DNA from: Euclidia mi | Lineage: Eukaryota > Arthropoda > Insecta > Lepidoptera > Erebidae | Assembly (NCBI GenBank): GCA_944739405.2 | Contig: OX123197.2 | Location: 54,040,047 to 54,104,046, forward strand | Direction of reading: 5' to 3' | DNA length: 64,000 bases | Part shown: one piece after another, positions 41,930 through 52,599 of the stretch | Numbering within the stretch: the first letter of the stretch is position 1 | Layout of the letters: every line of letters begins with the position of its first letter | Notes under the pieces: generated by a model | The model's database searches: none | Told to the model about the DNA's origin: nothing | Seen by the model: only the letters and a program-made list of their open reading frames with translations | Position numbers and translations under genes: made by a program

Positions 41930-43320
41930 AAAAATTACACGCTTTCCGAATCAAACACAAAAAATACGATTTTACAAAAACTTCTTCGCTCATTTTATAT
42001 TTTATTTATTGGTTAGTGTTTACGAAGTAAGTATTGTTCATAGGTTGCATTCAATGACATGAATAGGTACATAGTTGTGTTTATTTTTAATTTATATAAA
42101 TATAAAAATATAATATTTTTTTATAATGTTGATGTAATATGATTTGCTTTAATTTTAATTTAGATTATTAAAATAGTCCTCTACAAAGCTAATTATATTT
42201 GAACAATTTGTGCTTTCGTGTGTACATTTATATATACAAGCATACTCAGTAAACGCACCATAATGTGTTATCGAAATCAAATTGACTTATCGAACATCCT
42301 ACCGAATCCAAAGTCGAATGATTCTGAATAACATTGACAAAGCGCATTAGATTGTGAACAGCGGGATAGCAGCCTAGGGCTACTGACCCTGCTGTACAGG
42401 AATGCCTAAATGCTAAGGGCCTTATCTAACTTGTTAACCTACACTATCCTAGAGTCGTAGCCTATCACCTATACTTAGTATCCTATCCTAGTTATCCTAA
42501 TCCTTATACCTATATGTACATATCTTAAACCTATCCTAACTTGCACCTAGCGTAAAATGCGTATAGGCTTGGTGCTCTGTGGTATTCTGTGATACAGACC
42601 AGCACTTATACGCACATACTACTAAGCGCCTAACCTATGGCACGTACTATCGTGGTACTACTGTGGTATGCTGTGATACAGACCTACGATTCCTACGCGC
42701 CTAGAACCTAACCCTATTTGTCCCTACAATCCCTATTAGATCCTAGCCCTACTATACGTATTTATATATACTTATATAGATAGGTGCGGGATATCTGCCA
42801 CCGGAGACCTATGATGGCAGACGGACTGTGGGTAGGAGTTAGGTATGGTGGAGATGGTATTCTGACGGCCAACTCGACAGACTCACCGAGCTGATCAGTA
42901 CCGATGGCTAAAGGTGTCTTGGCCACCGTCAGAGGTATGGGAAGGGTATCGAGTCAAAGTCGGATTGAACTTGTGACTGCTTTATTTCTTAAACTACATG
43001 ATCTTATATACTAAACTTATCCTATGTACACACACGCAACTTTACAGTTGTGTGCTGTGTGTGTAGGGTGCCATCTCAGCGGTACATGCCTTTCGTGAAT
43101 ACGTGATTTTCTCTTAATTTAATAAAAATCACGAACAATAATTGTTGTGGTAAAAACTCACGTAGGATTATATCGCTGATATGGCACGGCATGTTCATGT
43201 GTGAACAGATTGGATTACGGTACCGATGACATACGATTCGATTAGTTGTCGTGAGATTCTGAATAGGCCTGCAGATTAGCTTTTCCACAGAGCGATTGCC
43301 TAACTGACCTCTGTAGCCCA
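41930..43320. other. No supported gene
   Basis: AT-rich to about 42340. Then comes a region (42350-42980) with repeated CCTATCCTA-like words and a pair of TGTGGTAT(T/G)CTGTGATACAG units at about 42578 and 42662. It may be the untranslated part of an unrecognised retroposon. No frame is convincing. Confidence 0.45.
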
Positions 43321-43458
43321 AAGGGATAGCACTATTCCAGGGTTTAGACCAGCGTCAGTTCATATAGTGGTACTGACTCCTCATAACGATTTCCAAAGTT
43401 CTTCATGACAGCCGGGACCGACAGCTTAACGAGCTCTCCAAGGCAGAGGGCAAGCGCT
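43321..43458 (+). repeat. Dispersed repeat fragment
   Basis: Shares AAGGGATAGC, ATAACGA, TTCTTCATG(A/T)CAG and GGGACCGAC(A/G)GCTTAA with 58468-58571 in the same order, and is inverse to 4160-4262. Confidence 0.6.
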
Positions 43459-43499
43459 TTCAAAGCAGGCGGCAAACAACTAAGTTTCTCATTAGTTAG

Positions 43500-43735
43500 G
43501 AGGTCGTGGAGTACCTACGCACGAAGACCAACTGGACCTTGAGAGTCGAGAGATTGGAGTCTCGCCATAATACGAACTTCAAATCGTACGTGGTTCGAGT
43601 GCCGACTTATCATCTTGACACTTTCCTCAAGGAAGAGTTTAGGCCGAAGGGTGTGGTGTACGGCGTTTTCACGGGAGGTTACGAAATAACACTCAGCCTA
43701 ACTTGAAAACAACGTAAACAACAACACCCTGTTTT
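43500..43735 (+). pseudogene. Remnant of ORF1 C-terminal domain (relative of 12910-14016)
   Basis: VEYLRTKTNWTLRVERLESR and FKSYVVRVPTYHLDTFLKEE, then FRPKGVVYGVFTGG, align with the RRM-like C-terminus of the ORF1 at 12910-14016 (EYVRQKSNYMPRVLLLESRR, then FWPKGVVFRRFRG). Only about 65 residues remain, and the sequence in front is another repeat. A stop at 43704-43706 ends it, as in the intact copy. Confidence 0.7.
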
Positions 43736-43739
43736 AATT

Positions 43740-44985
43740 TTATTATTATTGTTTGTTAGTCTTTAAGATATATATCTATATGGGTTATTGTTACCTGAAA
43801 AAAATGAATATTATATTATTATATTAGTATATGGGCTTTTTGATATTTTAACAATTTGATACAAGGTTATTTAGCGGGTTTTACTCGCGATAAATACTAT
43901 ATTTAAGGCATAAATACCTTAAATCACGACTTCAAGTGAGTCCGCTCCCATCTCACATCTTGTGGATGTGAATTCAAATTAAATTTCTATTAATCGGCCA
44001 AGTTGTGGCACTAAATCATCCTAGAGCTGAGCGTAACGGGCCTAACCAGTAATGCGTCCAAGGGCCGGCACCGGTTACTATGAATATCGGCTTTAAGGGA
44101 TCGCCGTCCGGTCAAAAGGACTCTAATCACTTTTTTTTGTTTATCCAGATCCTGAAAAATTACGGTTCCATTTGAAAACTTGCCCTGTAATCCCGTGCCG
44201 ATTTTAGTTATATAATGGCCAATACAAGTGATCTATGGAAAGGGCGTTTTATAAGGCAAAATTAAAAGAGGCAGTGCTGACACAATGGCGATAATAAATA
44301 GATTTCTACACAATTTCTGTTGGGTTGAACTCGAGGCCAAGTGACAGCGAAATTATACGGGTACTAAATTGTTAATTATATGCCCTCCATAATGTCCTCA
44401 AAAGCCAACGGAAGTGTGTGTGAAGACCGACAACCTGCACTTCTTCTTATCCGTAACGCTCATGACAGAGCGGTCGTGGTCGTCATGTTGTAGGATTGGT
44501 ATAGGCGGATGTGACCTGCACTTGGCCGAAGGTTTTTCTTTGTTCACGGCGGTAGCTCAAATTACTGGCTCATATTCACACCTTCTGGGACAGGCAGAGG
44601 GAATGTGTGTGTGACTTTTCCTCGTATACGTTTGCGGTAGCATGCCTTGCCTTAAGCTTTCCGCACGGGTAGCTTTGTAGATCTGACAGCGAAGCGACCG
44701 TTTACAGAAATCTTCGCTTCAAAGCATAATAGTCCTGCGGCTTTGCAAGAGCTGAATCTGTCCTCATAACACGAAAATACATACCTCACGTGTACATTAC
44801 ATTCTCACTACATTTCATGTGAATAGTTTTATAACGACGAATATTTATTGTTTAATACTTGTAGTCCAGCTCATTACGACTATTTTACAAAGTGCCAATA
44901 TATATTATGTAGTTATGCGTTATTTTTCCTCGCCCTCACAATCATAGGTTATTCTGCTTAATGGCAAATATTGGATCGATAGATT
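43740..44985. other. No supported gene
   Basis: A 65-bp piece at 43858-43922 recurs inverted at 54825-54895 (AAGGTTATTTAGCG and TAAATACCTT words). The rest has no transposon ends or coding frames I can support; open frames such as 44414-44614 are short. Confidence 0.45.
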
Positions 44986-44988
44986 TTA

Positions 44989-45055
44989 CTACTAGAGATA
45001 AATATTTGACATATTTCATATTATGGAGCTTATGTCAAATATGCATCTCTAGTAG
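44989..45055. repeat. Hairpin, ~25-bp imperfect stem
   Basis: CTACTAGAGATAAATATTTG at 44989 pairs with the inverse at 45031-45055 except for two adjacent bases; the loop is about 17 nt (45014-45030). Could be a minimal MITE or a pre-miRNA-like fold. Confidence 0.75.
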
Positions 45056-45212
45056 CCAATTCGATGGATAGGTCGAATATCGAGACTGGCCGTAACAGAA
45101 CTATTACCTCAATCATTCGTTATATCGGAAGCGCATCTGCAAGATGAGCAAGCAGACTGAGCGGTGAGGTAATATCCTCATGCGTTGAGCTAGGAAAGGC
45201 AAATGAAGTGCT

Positions 45213-45796
45213 CCCCCCGTGGGATCTCCACCTTGTCTTGGTGGGGGGGCTCAGTAACCGTGGATTGATCACCCGCAGTGAACCTAAGAGGGATCCAGGA
45301 GGGGACGCTCCGCGTGGGCTTGACGGAGGCCTGCGCAGGATGCGTCCAATGGTGCGGGTGCGAGGGACAGTTGTTCTGTCCCTCGCAGTCGGGCGCGGTC
45401 GCGGGAGGAGAGGCGTGTCGGTGTTGCGTTGCCGCGCGCCCTATCTCCCGCGACCAAATGAGGGCGCACCATCGTTGCGACGCGGTGGGGCCGCAGAGGA
45501 AGAGGAGATGCGGTGTTACGTTGCCGTCCTCCCTATCCTCTGCGGCCGCTGGGTGTTTTGGCGGCGGAGCCCAACACCTCCATTCGCCGCCAAGGAGGTT
45601 TTGTTCGGGGCCGCCTGACCATCTGGCGGGCCAATGCCCGTCGGCGAGGAATGCTTATGCGATACCCTACCCTCCGACACACGGGTACATAAGGAACACG
45701 GGTCAGTTCCCTTCGCCCTTCTTCCCCCCCAGGGCGGAGGAACTCCATGAGGATTTTCCAACCCGACGACACCAGAAAAAAAAAAAAGAAAAAGCC
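45213..45796 (+). mobile_element. GC-rich polyadenylated retroposon with structured hairpins
   Basis: Target duplication AAATGAAGTGCT is exact (45201-45212, 45797-45808) and the 3' end is an A-rich tail from 45776, so it was made by target-primed reverse transcription. The body is non-coding (open frames reflect GC richness). It folds into perfect stems: 45360-45370/45376-45386, 45397-45407/45445-45455, 45489-45500/45536-45547 and 45558-45566/45585-45593. The second and third hairpins share an apical core (CGGTGTT(G/A)CGTTGCCG) but have different stems. It may be a 5'-truncated R1-type LINE 3' UTR or a non-tRNA SINE. Confidence 0.75.
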
Positions 45797-46139
45797 AAAT
45801 GAAGTGCTACCATTGTAGCGATACTGATGACATATTTTATACACGGTAACACACTCAGACAAATGCGAGGAGACAGTAGAACTTCAGACAACTGCCTACT
45901 AAGCAGTTATAATTATTATTATGGTACTTTTAGTTTCATGTATTTTATTAAAACCTCTGCGCGCGTCTTTAGCATATCCTATGTTTTATTCTGATGTAAA
46001 AGGAGCATCCATCTTTGTTATTAAAACCGACAACTGTCAGTGGTATTTACGTGAAAGAGTAACACATATCATAAGGGACAGTGACACATTATGTCATACG
46101 CAACCCCAAAGGGTTCAGGTCTTCATCGCAGCCTAGAGA

Positions 46140-46270
46140 GGTTCACTGTTGGCCTAGGCCTCCCTCAAGTCTCTCCACATAGACCGATCTTGGGCCTCCT
46201 GCATCAAACCGCTTCCCGTTATCCTAACCAGATCGTCGGACCATCTTGACGCAAGCCTATCTCTGCTGCT
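46140..46270. repeat. Diverged relative of the 141-bp unit family
   Basis: GCATCAAACCGCTTCCCGTT and CAGATCGTCGGACCATC words are inverse to AGCGGTTGGATGC and the ATCTTGG(A/C)C words of 1660-2790. A fragment of the same dispersed repeat. Confidence 0.45.
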
Positions 46271-46563
46271 ACTCATAGTATCAATAAAGGTGATCTAAAA
46301 AGGAGCTCTGATTGACTCGGAAGCATAAGAGACCCCAGTATTAAGCCGAGGTTGCAGTACAGTGCGTAGCTCGACCTCACCCCCCGCATAAAATAAAAAC
46401 ACGGGGGTGGCGACAGCGAGTAAGTGGGGGTTTGTGTGTGCGTGTGCCACAGCGCAGCGTAATGCAGTAAGTCAATTGTGTTCGAGTGTATCTGGATTAG
46501 GTTTTCGTAAAATGATAGTTAATTGGTGGGTCCGGTAAATTATGTTTCTAAAGTAGTGCGTAC

Positions 46564-47597
46564 TAGACATGTGCGCCGATCGGCGCGGCGCACGCCACCG
46601 GTCATTTTGACCACGCCGCCGTCGCCGACCTTTTCATCGGCATCATCGGCAGCAACATTTTTAACAATATTTAAGATTAACCTAGGGGCATTTCACCTGG
46701 TCTTCTGCCATATGCAACCTTTGCCCCTCAAGGAGATCCCTGACCTTTCCGTAGCTCTGTGAGTGGCATGAATGACATGACGTGTGTTCCATGTCTTCAC
46801 CGTTATGTTCCACATTTTAGGTCCATAAGTCAAGTTGTGGCAAAATAACTCGAAGAAATGATGCAACTTCCCAAAAGCCGCTCTCTTCTGGCGATTTTCA
46901 CCGTCAAAGTTGACTTTACCTAACTGCAATTTTTGCCCAAGTATATGTATTCCTGAACAATTTTGAGGGCTACATCTTGGGCCAAAATTGGTTAAGGGAT
47001 GTAGTGTAGATGAACATGAACTTCAACGCTTTCTGCAAGTTTTGCAGCGATTCTGACATTAATAATATTTCGTGCTATCATTATTTCTGGTTTTAATTTT
47101 AACCGGTTTCTGGGACTTCAAAGATATGCCTGATGTAAGAAATCGAAGTCAATAAAAAAAAATGCCGACGGCGACGGTCCATCAAATGAATTTTAAAATT
47201 GGTTAAAATTAGAAATTGCAATTATTCTCATATTAGTAAACCGGAATTTAGTATATAAAATATTTTAATACAAATTCGCATTTTTATATATATTTGCGTC
47301 TAAATATAGTAAATGTTGTAGAAAATCTGAAAAGTTAATAAAAAAATGAAAAAGGATTGGTTTAAAAGATACATGAAGATACTAAAGTACGAAAATGCCG
47401 CATCATAAACAATATTTTAAGATAATTATATTATATAATCTAAAGTATTTTTGTCATTGAAATTTTAATGTTTACAATTTATAGTGATTGAGTTGTAGTT
47501 TATTTTGACTTAAGACATACTTTTCTTAGTTTCACCATTCACGCCGATAACGCGGATGACGCTGCTGATCTAAAATAAGCATCGACGCACATGACTA
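46564..47597. mobile_element. hAT element (1034 bp) carrying a LINE fragment
   Basis: Exact 8-bp duplication GTGCGTAC (46556-46563, 47598-47605). Ends TAGACATGTGCGCCGAT and, inverted, TAGTCATGTGCGTCGAT. GACGGCGACGG-type words lie near both ends. No transposase frame; it carries the reverse transcriptase fragment described next. Confidence 0.9.
46693..46929 (-). pseudogene. Fragment of an RTE-type reverse transcriptase C-terminus
   Basis: Minus strand reads LGKVNFDGENRQKRAAFGKL, then LTYGPKMWNITVKTWNTRHV and ATERSGISLRGK. These are damaged forms of the post-catalytic text of RTE-related LINEs (AAFGKL, TYGAETWT-like, ERAMLGISLRD-like). It lies wholly inside the hAT element at 46564-47597. Confidence 0.65.
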
Positions 47598-48342
47598 GTG
47601 CGTACGTACTTTATTAAAAAATATTAAGGCAGTTATTTATTATTAATAAATATTAGACGTATTTTTTCAGTTGTTATGTAAACAAAAATGACCACAATAC
47701 AACGCGTATTCAGTGACGTTACAATCCCCTTCTCTTGAGCTAAACAAACCTTCGAAATTTTTAAAGCATCGGTTATCTTTCGGTGATATATCTATATTTT
47801 CAGCACGACTACAAACTAAACCATGTTTCTTTTTTTACACCTATATATAAACTTGACCTGATCTTCTACTAATGATTGCAGCGGCTACAGAAAAGGTTAG
47901 AAAATCCATGCTACGTCTGCATATACAGCGATCGCTGGATATCCATTTTTAATGTTTCTTTCAGAAATGGCTATTTCTTTTTCCTTATCAATAGCAGCTT
48001 GCGTGGCATCAGCTGCGGTTATTTCCCAATTTTCATAATCTTAATTTTGTATCTGCGCCTATGTATGTGCCGAAAAGACGGGGATATTCATTGCAGACAA
48101 GTTCTTTAAATTGGGAATGTCCAATGCCGTATACGTAATAAGTAAACAATTTATAGACGCGCATTGATGATTATGGGACAAAAGAAAAGGTATAGTTTCT
48201 AAGTATACCTTTTCTAGGTATACTTTCTAAGTATGTATATCTTTTCATTAGAAACAAAAAACACATATCAGTCCACGCGTCACTTAGAAATCGAGTAACA
48301 AGAAATGCAAAAATTAAACTTGTCCATTGAAAAGTTACATTT

Positions 48343-49108
48343 GGGTTTGCATTTGTCAGAGGACTCAATTTTATTTTACAGATGGGTAGGGAGGGCTAGT
48401 TTAAAGCTTAATCCAAATTTGTGGGGTCGTACCTCTTGTCCCTTGGCCACCATATTGAAAAGAGTGCGCGTGCGGGAGGTTTTTCTTATTTATCTGGTAA
48501 ACTATTAAACACAAAAAGATCTTGTTCAAGCATTTTTGCTGCAAATTAAATTTTCTTCAACTTTGATTCTGGTACTTTTTGCCGTAAAACCATAAATAAA
48601 GAGTGCCGTAAGAAGCTCACAGAGTGCCGTACTTTAAGAGTTTAGCCCATAGTTTTCTAAATGCTACCAATGTTTTAGATAAATAAATTTGCTACTCATC
48701 ATGTTTTGAGTTTTTTCTGTGCTGCCAATAGTTTGCTAGATATGCTAGAAAACTCATTTGTACCACAAAGATCTTGTTCAAGCATTTTTGCTGCAAATTA
48801 AATTTTCTTCAACTTTGATTCTGGTACTTTTTGCCGTAAAACCATAAATAAAGAGTGCCGTAAGAAACTCACAGAGTGCCGTACTTTAAGAGTTTAGTCC
48901 ATAGTTTTCTAAATGCTACCAATGTTTTAGATAATTTAATTTGCTACTCATCATGTTTTGAGTTTTTTCTGTGCTGCCAATAGTTTGCTAGATATGCTAG
49001 AAAACTCATTTGTACCACTCTTTTCAAGATAGCAACCCCAAAAACTTGGACTCTTGGCATCTATGAAATAAAATTGCGTCCTCTGACAAATGCATGCTAA
49101 GCCCAAAA
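48343..49108. mobile_element. Foldback-like element with internal 252-bp duplication
   Basis: GCATTTGTCAGAGGAC and CAATTTTATTT near 48350-48380 and CATATTGAAAAGAGTG near 48451 are inverted at 49017-49095. Between the arms a 252-bp unit is present twice (48512-48763, 48764-49015; both start with AAAGATCTTGTTCAAGC), nearly identical. No coding frame. Termini and target duplication not resolved. Confidence 0.7.
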
Positions 49109-49191
49109 AATTTAACATTTGAATGAACTAAACCTACTGTACTTTTTATACTGTGGCGCAGTGAATAAATGGACAATTGAGTTTGGAATAA

Positions 49192-49209
49192 GAAAAAAAA
49201 AAAAAAAAC
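49192..49209 (+). repeat. Poly-A tract
   Basis: An A run with one G near its start follows AATAAATGGAC at 49164; it may be the 3' tail of an otherwise unrecognised retroposed piece. The following 480 bp up to the next gene show no feature except AT richness. Confidence 0.4.
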
Positions 49210-49689
49210 GAAGACGTCAAATGTGACGGCATGAAAGTACGTTTTTTCCGTAATGATATAAAATTATTTTACGTTTATTATATTCGTTACCTAACCGAAA
49301 TATAATTATATCGAATATTCATACGCACATATACATATCTCTAGAAAATTTGGAAAGACGAGATCAAACGCAACTCAGAAAAAATCAGAAATTAAAAAGA
49401 AGGTCGGCGCGTCGCGCTATTTCGGCGCCCTGCCACGCCTTGCAAGACAATACAAATATTCATCAAATATTACAGAAATTATAACAAGAAGTTGTTATAA
49501 GGCATACCAACAACAACTAGAGACTACGCCCCACTATGCCTCCGCCGCCACCTGCCATGCGCAAATCAATATGACATTATAATATTATTATGACATTATT
49601 TTTCAATATTTTCTTACAATCATGTCTATTTATATTTTAATATTTTGTAAATACTTTATTGTAAATATATAGTTGTACATAGTCATTAA

Positions 49690-52599
49690 GTGAATAGTAC
49701 GATGCAAGCAGACAGTGATGGCAATGGTGAGGTAGAAGGGGGCGCAAGTAAACCTACCACATCACTGAGTGAATTAGTACGCTGCTGCCCCTACTGTGAC
49801 CAGGCCCGCTTCTTTAAAGGTAAGCGGGGTTTGAAAGTACATCTTGGCAAAATGCATAAATCCCAAGATGTACTTTCTGACCCCTTAACTTCATCATATT
49901 CAATTTCTACACAAGACTGTGTCCAAATTCCCTTTTGGCAACATCTTTCGAATTTAAAAAATTCTGTTTCGGTTCTGAAAAGAGTTCCCCGTGGCGCAAG
50001 GCCATCAGTCGCCAAAAAATTGGCTGACTGCATAGGTCTAGTCGTGCGGGAGAACTCAAAAACGGCCTGGGAACGACTATTAACATTCCCTTATAGGATT
50101 TTACATATTGAAAAAGATCAGGCCTCAAAAAAGACACTTACTGCCCAAATTAAACACAACTGTTCTGTTTCGGTCCATACTTTCGACACCAAATTTACTT
50201 TTAATACAAATAGAACGAATTATCAATATGTAGAATCCAAACTAAGGGAGGGTGATATAAGGGGTGCGTCGAGACTCTTATTCAGCACTGATGTGGTGGC
50301 GCCTTGCTCTCCAAACACGCTTGCGGGTTTGAAGAGCAAGCATCCAGCGCCGATGGATGGCCTCTCTTTTCCTGATGCCCCAGATATGGATTCGGAGCAT
50401 CTGATTACTACAGCCAAGGACGTGTTCGCAGCAGTTTGCTCCTTCCGGACTGGGTCGGCTGGTGGCCTCGACGCTCTAACACCACAACATCTCAAAGATC
50501 TTTTGTGTTCGAGCGCCGGGGAGGCTGGCGATGCACTCCTGAGGGAGCTGACTGCTCTCATGAATTTGATGCTCTCCGGTAATGTGAACGGTGCCATCAC
50601 TGACATATTGTACGGAGCAAATTTATGCGCTCTTAACAAGAAGGATGGTGGCATTCGTCCCATTGCCGTAGGTTGCACATATAGGCGTATGGCAGCCAAG
50701 ATATGTTGCAGATATTATAGCAACGATTTATCTGCTAAATTCCAACCCCTCCAATTAGGTTTTGGCTCAAAGGGGGATTGTGAGGCTGCCATACATGCCC
50801 TGGCCACGTACCTTGGTTCTGGTAATGGAGAGGTCATTCTTAAGGTTGACATAAAGAATGCCTTCAACGCAGTGAATAGGGACACCTTGTTGTCAGAGGC
50901 AAATTTAGAAACCCCCAAAATTTATAAATTTCTTTCGCAATGTTACAGATATCCCTCAAAATTATTATACAAGGACAACCTATTGGAATCCGCAGTTGGA
51001 TGTCAACAAGGTGACCCACTTGGACCAGTCATTTTTAGTTTAGCAATTCACCCAATTATTCGGCAGCTAAATTCAAAATTCAATGTATGGTTTTTGGACG
51101 ACGGAACCCTTGGTGGAGACGCTGACATAGTACTGCAAGATTTGGCAATTCTAAAAGACAAATTTAAATCGATTGGTTTGGAGCTAAATTCAAGTAAGTG
51201 TGAGCTATTTCTTAATAAAATTGACGATGAAAAAAAGTCTTTGGTATTATCAAAATTTAATTGTTTGGCACCACACATAAAAATTTGTGACAAGAATTCT
51301 CTTCGCCTCCTTGGGTCTCCTATATTTGAAGAAGCCTACGAATCATTCGTAGATGAAAAGATTCAAAATTTTAGTGAAATTTCAGATCGCCTGCTAAAAA
51401 TTAATATTCATTCGGCCTTTACAATTATTCGATATTGCCTTTTCGTTCCCAAATTTACGCATGCCTTGAGATCTTCACCGCTTTGGAAAAATATGGAATG
51501 TTTAGAAAAAATGGACCAAATTATTAAAAATACACTTAAAGAAATATTAAATGTGGATTTGAACGACCGAGCCTGGCTGCAAGCGTCTCTTCCTGTACGT
51601 CTGGGTGGGCTCGGCGTTCGCAAAATTTCTGATGTTAGTTTACCGGCGTTCCTGTCCTCGGTGCACAGCACGGAAGACTTAACCAGGCAAATATTAGCAC
51701 CAACACTGGTTAATTCGGAAGTGCTGTGTAAAACCGATGCCGTGAACGCCTGGAAAATGGCTTGTCCAAGCTCTGCTTTGCCTACCAACCCATTCTCCCA
51801 AAGGCAGTGGGACGTGCCGCTTTGCAACACTGTGAGAGAAAATCTGATTTTATCATCTACAAATGTTGCTGAGCGTGCTCGCTTGCTGGCTGTGGGAGAG
51901 TGGGAGTCTGGTCTTTGGCTTCAAGCGCTCCCGTCGTCCAATGTGGGCACAATGTTGGACGACACGACATTGCGCCTTGCCACTAGCCTCTGTTTAGGTG
52001 CTCCGTGTGTTTCTCCGCATCGTTGTCATTGTGGAGAAGCCGTCGATAGCCTCGGACACCATGGACTATCTTGCGGCAGAAGCGCGGGCCGAATGCCTCG
52101 TCACGCCTATCTTAATGACATCATCCGTCGCACTCTTGTCACCGCCGGAGTACCAGCCGTACTTGAACCCAATGGTTTGGTACGCGACAATGGGAAGAGG
52201 CCCGACGGTATGTCATTGTTGCCTTGGAAGTTGGGTAGGCCTTTGGTATGGGACGCAACGTGCGTAGATACCCTAGCGCCATCACATCTTCCAAGTACAG
52301 CCAGCTGTGCCGGCGCTGCTGCTGCAAGCGCAGAATCCCTCAAGCGGCGAAAATACGGTAATTTATTAGGTAATTACGTATTTGAGCCGTTTGGGGTGGA
52401 GACGCTTGGTCCATGGGGTCCAAGCGCTCGTACGTTGTACAGAGAAATCGCCAAACGACTAATCGACGCTTCACGTGACCAGAAGGCTGGGCTGTATTTC
52501 GGCCAGCGTATCAGCATTGCCATCCAGCGTGGCAATGCTGCCAGCCTTCTGGGCACGTTACCAATAGACAGCGATGCGGAGGAATTCTACGACGCCTAA
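49690..52599 (+). CDS. Intact 969-aa C2H2 / reverse transcriptase / restriction-like endonuclease protein
   Basis: N-terminal C2H2 finger (C33-x2-C36-x14-H51-x4-H56), as in R2-group LINEs. The reverse transcriptase domain has ALNKKDGGIRPIAVGCTYRR, KVDIKNAFNAVNRDTLL (D387) and GCQQGDPLGPVIF (from 437). Its catalytic box is VWFLDDGTLGG (D470, D471), with Phe-Leu where most LINEs have Tyr-Ala. The C-terminal part carries CHCGEAVDSLGHHGLSC (C779 on, CCHC-type) followed by RPDGMSLLPW (D839) and VWDATC (D855), the PD...D pattern of restriction-like endonucleases used by R2, R4 and NeSL-type elements to cut targets. No stop or frameshift. It resembles a family of single-ORF FLDD elements I recall from many invertebrates, but I cannot name the clade. 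ATG 49690 is the first in frame after an AT-rich leader. Whether it is a live retrotransposon or a retained host gene is open. Confidence 0.88.
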   Translation: MNSTMQADSDGNGEVEGGASKPTTSLSELVRCCPYCDQARFFKGKRGLKVHLGKMHKSQDVLSDPLTSSYSISTQDCVQIPFWQHLSNLKNSVSVLKRVPRGARPSVAKKLADCIGLVVRENSKTAWERLLTFPYRILHIEKDQASKKTLTAQIKHNCSVSVHTFDTKFTFNTNRTNYQYVESKLREGDIRGASRLLFSTDVVAPCSPNTLAGLKSKHPAPMDGLSFPDAPDMDSEHLITTAKDVFAAVCSFRTGSAGGLDALTPQHLKDLLCSSAGEAGDALLRELTALMNLMLSGNVNGAITDILYGANLCALNKKDGGIRPIAVGCTYRRMAAKICCRYYSNDLSAKFQPLQLGFGSKGDCEAAIHALATYLGSGNGEVILKVDIKNAFNAVNRDTLLSEANLETPKIYKFLSQCYRYPSKLLYKDNLLESAVGCQQGDPLGPVIFSLAIHPIIRQLNSKFNVWFLDDGTLGGDADIVLQDLAILKDKFKSIGLELNSSKCELFLNKIDDEKKSLVLSKFNCLAPHIKICDKNSLRLLGSPIFEEAYESFVDEKIQNFSEISDRLLKINIHSAFTIIRYCLFVPKFTHALRSSPLWKNMECLEKMDQIIKNTLKEILNVDLNDRAWLQASLPVRLGGLGVRKISDVSLPAFLSSVHSTEDLTRQILAPTLVNSEVLCKTDAVNAWKMACPSSALPTNPFSQRQWDVPLCNTVRENLILSSTNVAERARLLAVGEWESGLWLQALPSSNVGTMLDDTTLRLATSLCLGAPCVSPHRCHCGEAVDSLGHHGLSCGRSAGRMPRHAYLNDIIRRTLVTAGVPAVLEPNGLVRDNGKRPDGMSLLPWKLGRPLVWDATCVDTLAPSHLPSTASCAGAAAASAESLKRRKYGNLLGNYVFEPFGVETLGPWGPSARTLYREIAKRLIDASRDQKAGLYFGQRISIAIQRGNAASLLGTLPIDSDAEEFYDA

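Noticed and set aside
45208..45802. Open frames of 136 and 174 codons
   Set aside because: They lie in the GC-rich structured retroposon; composition explains the lack of stops and no motif is recognisable.
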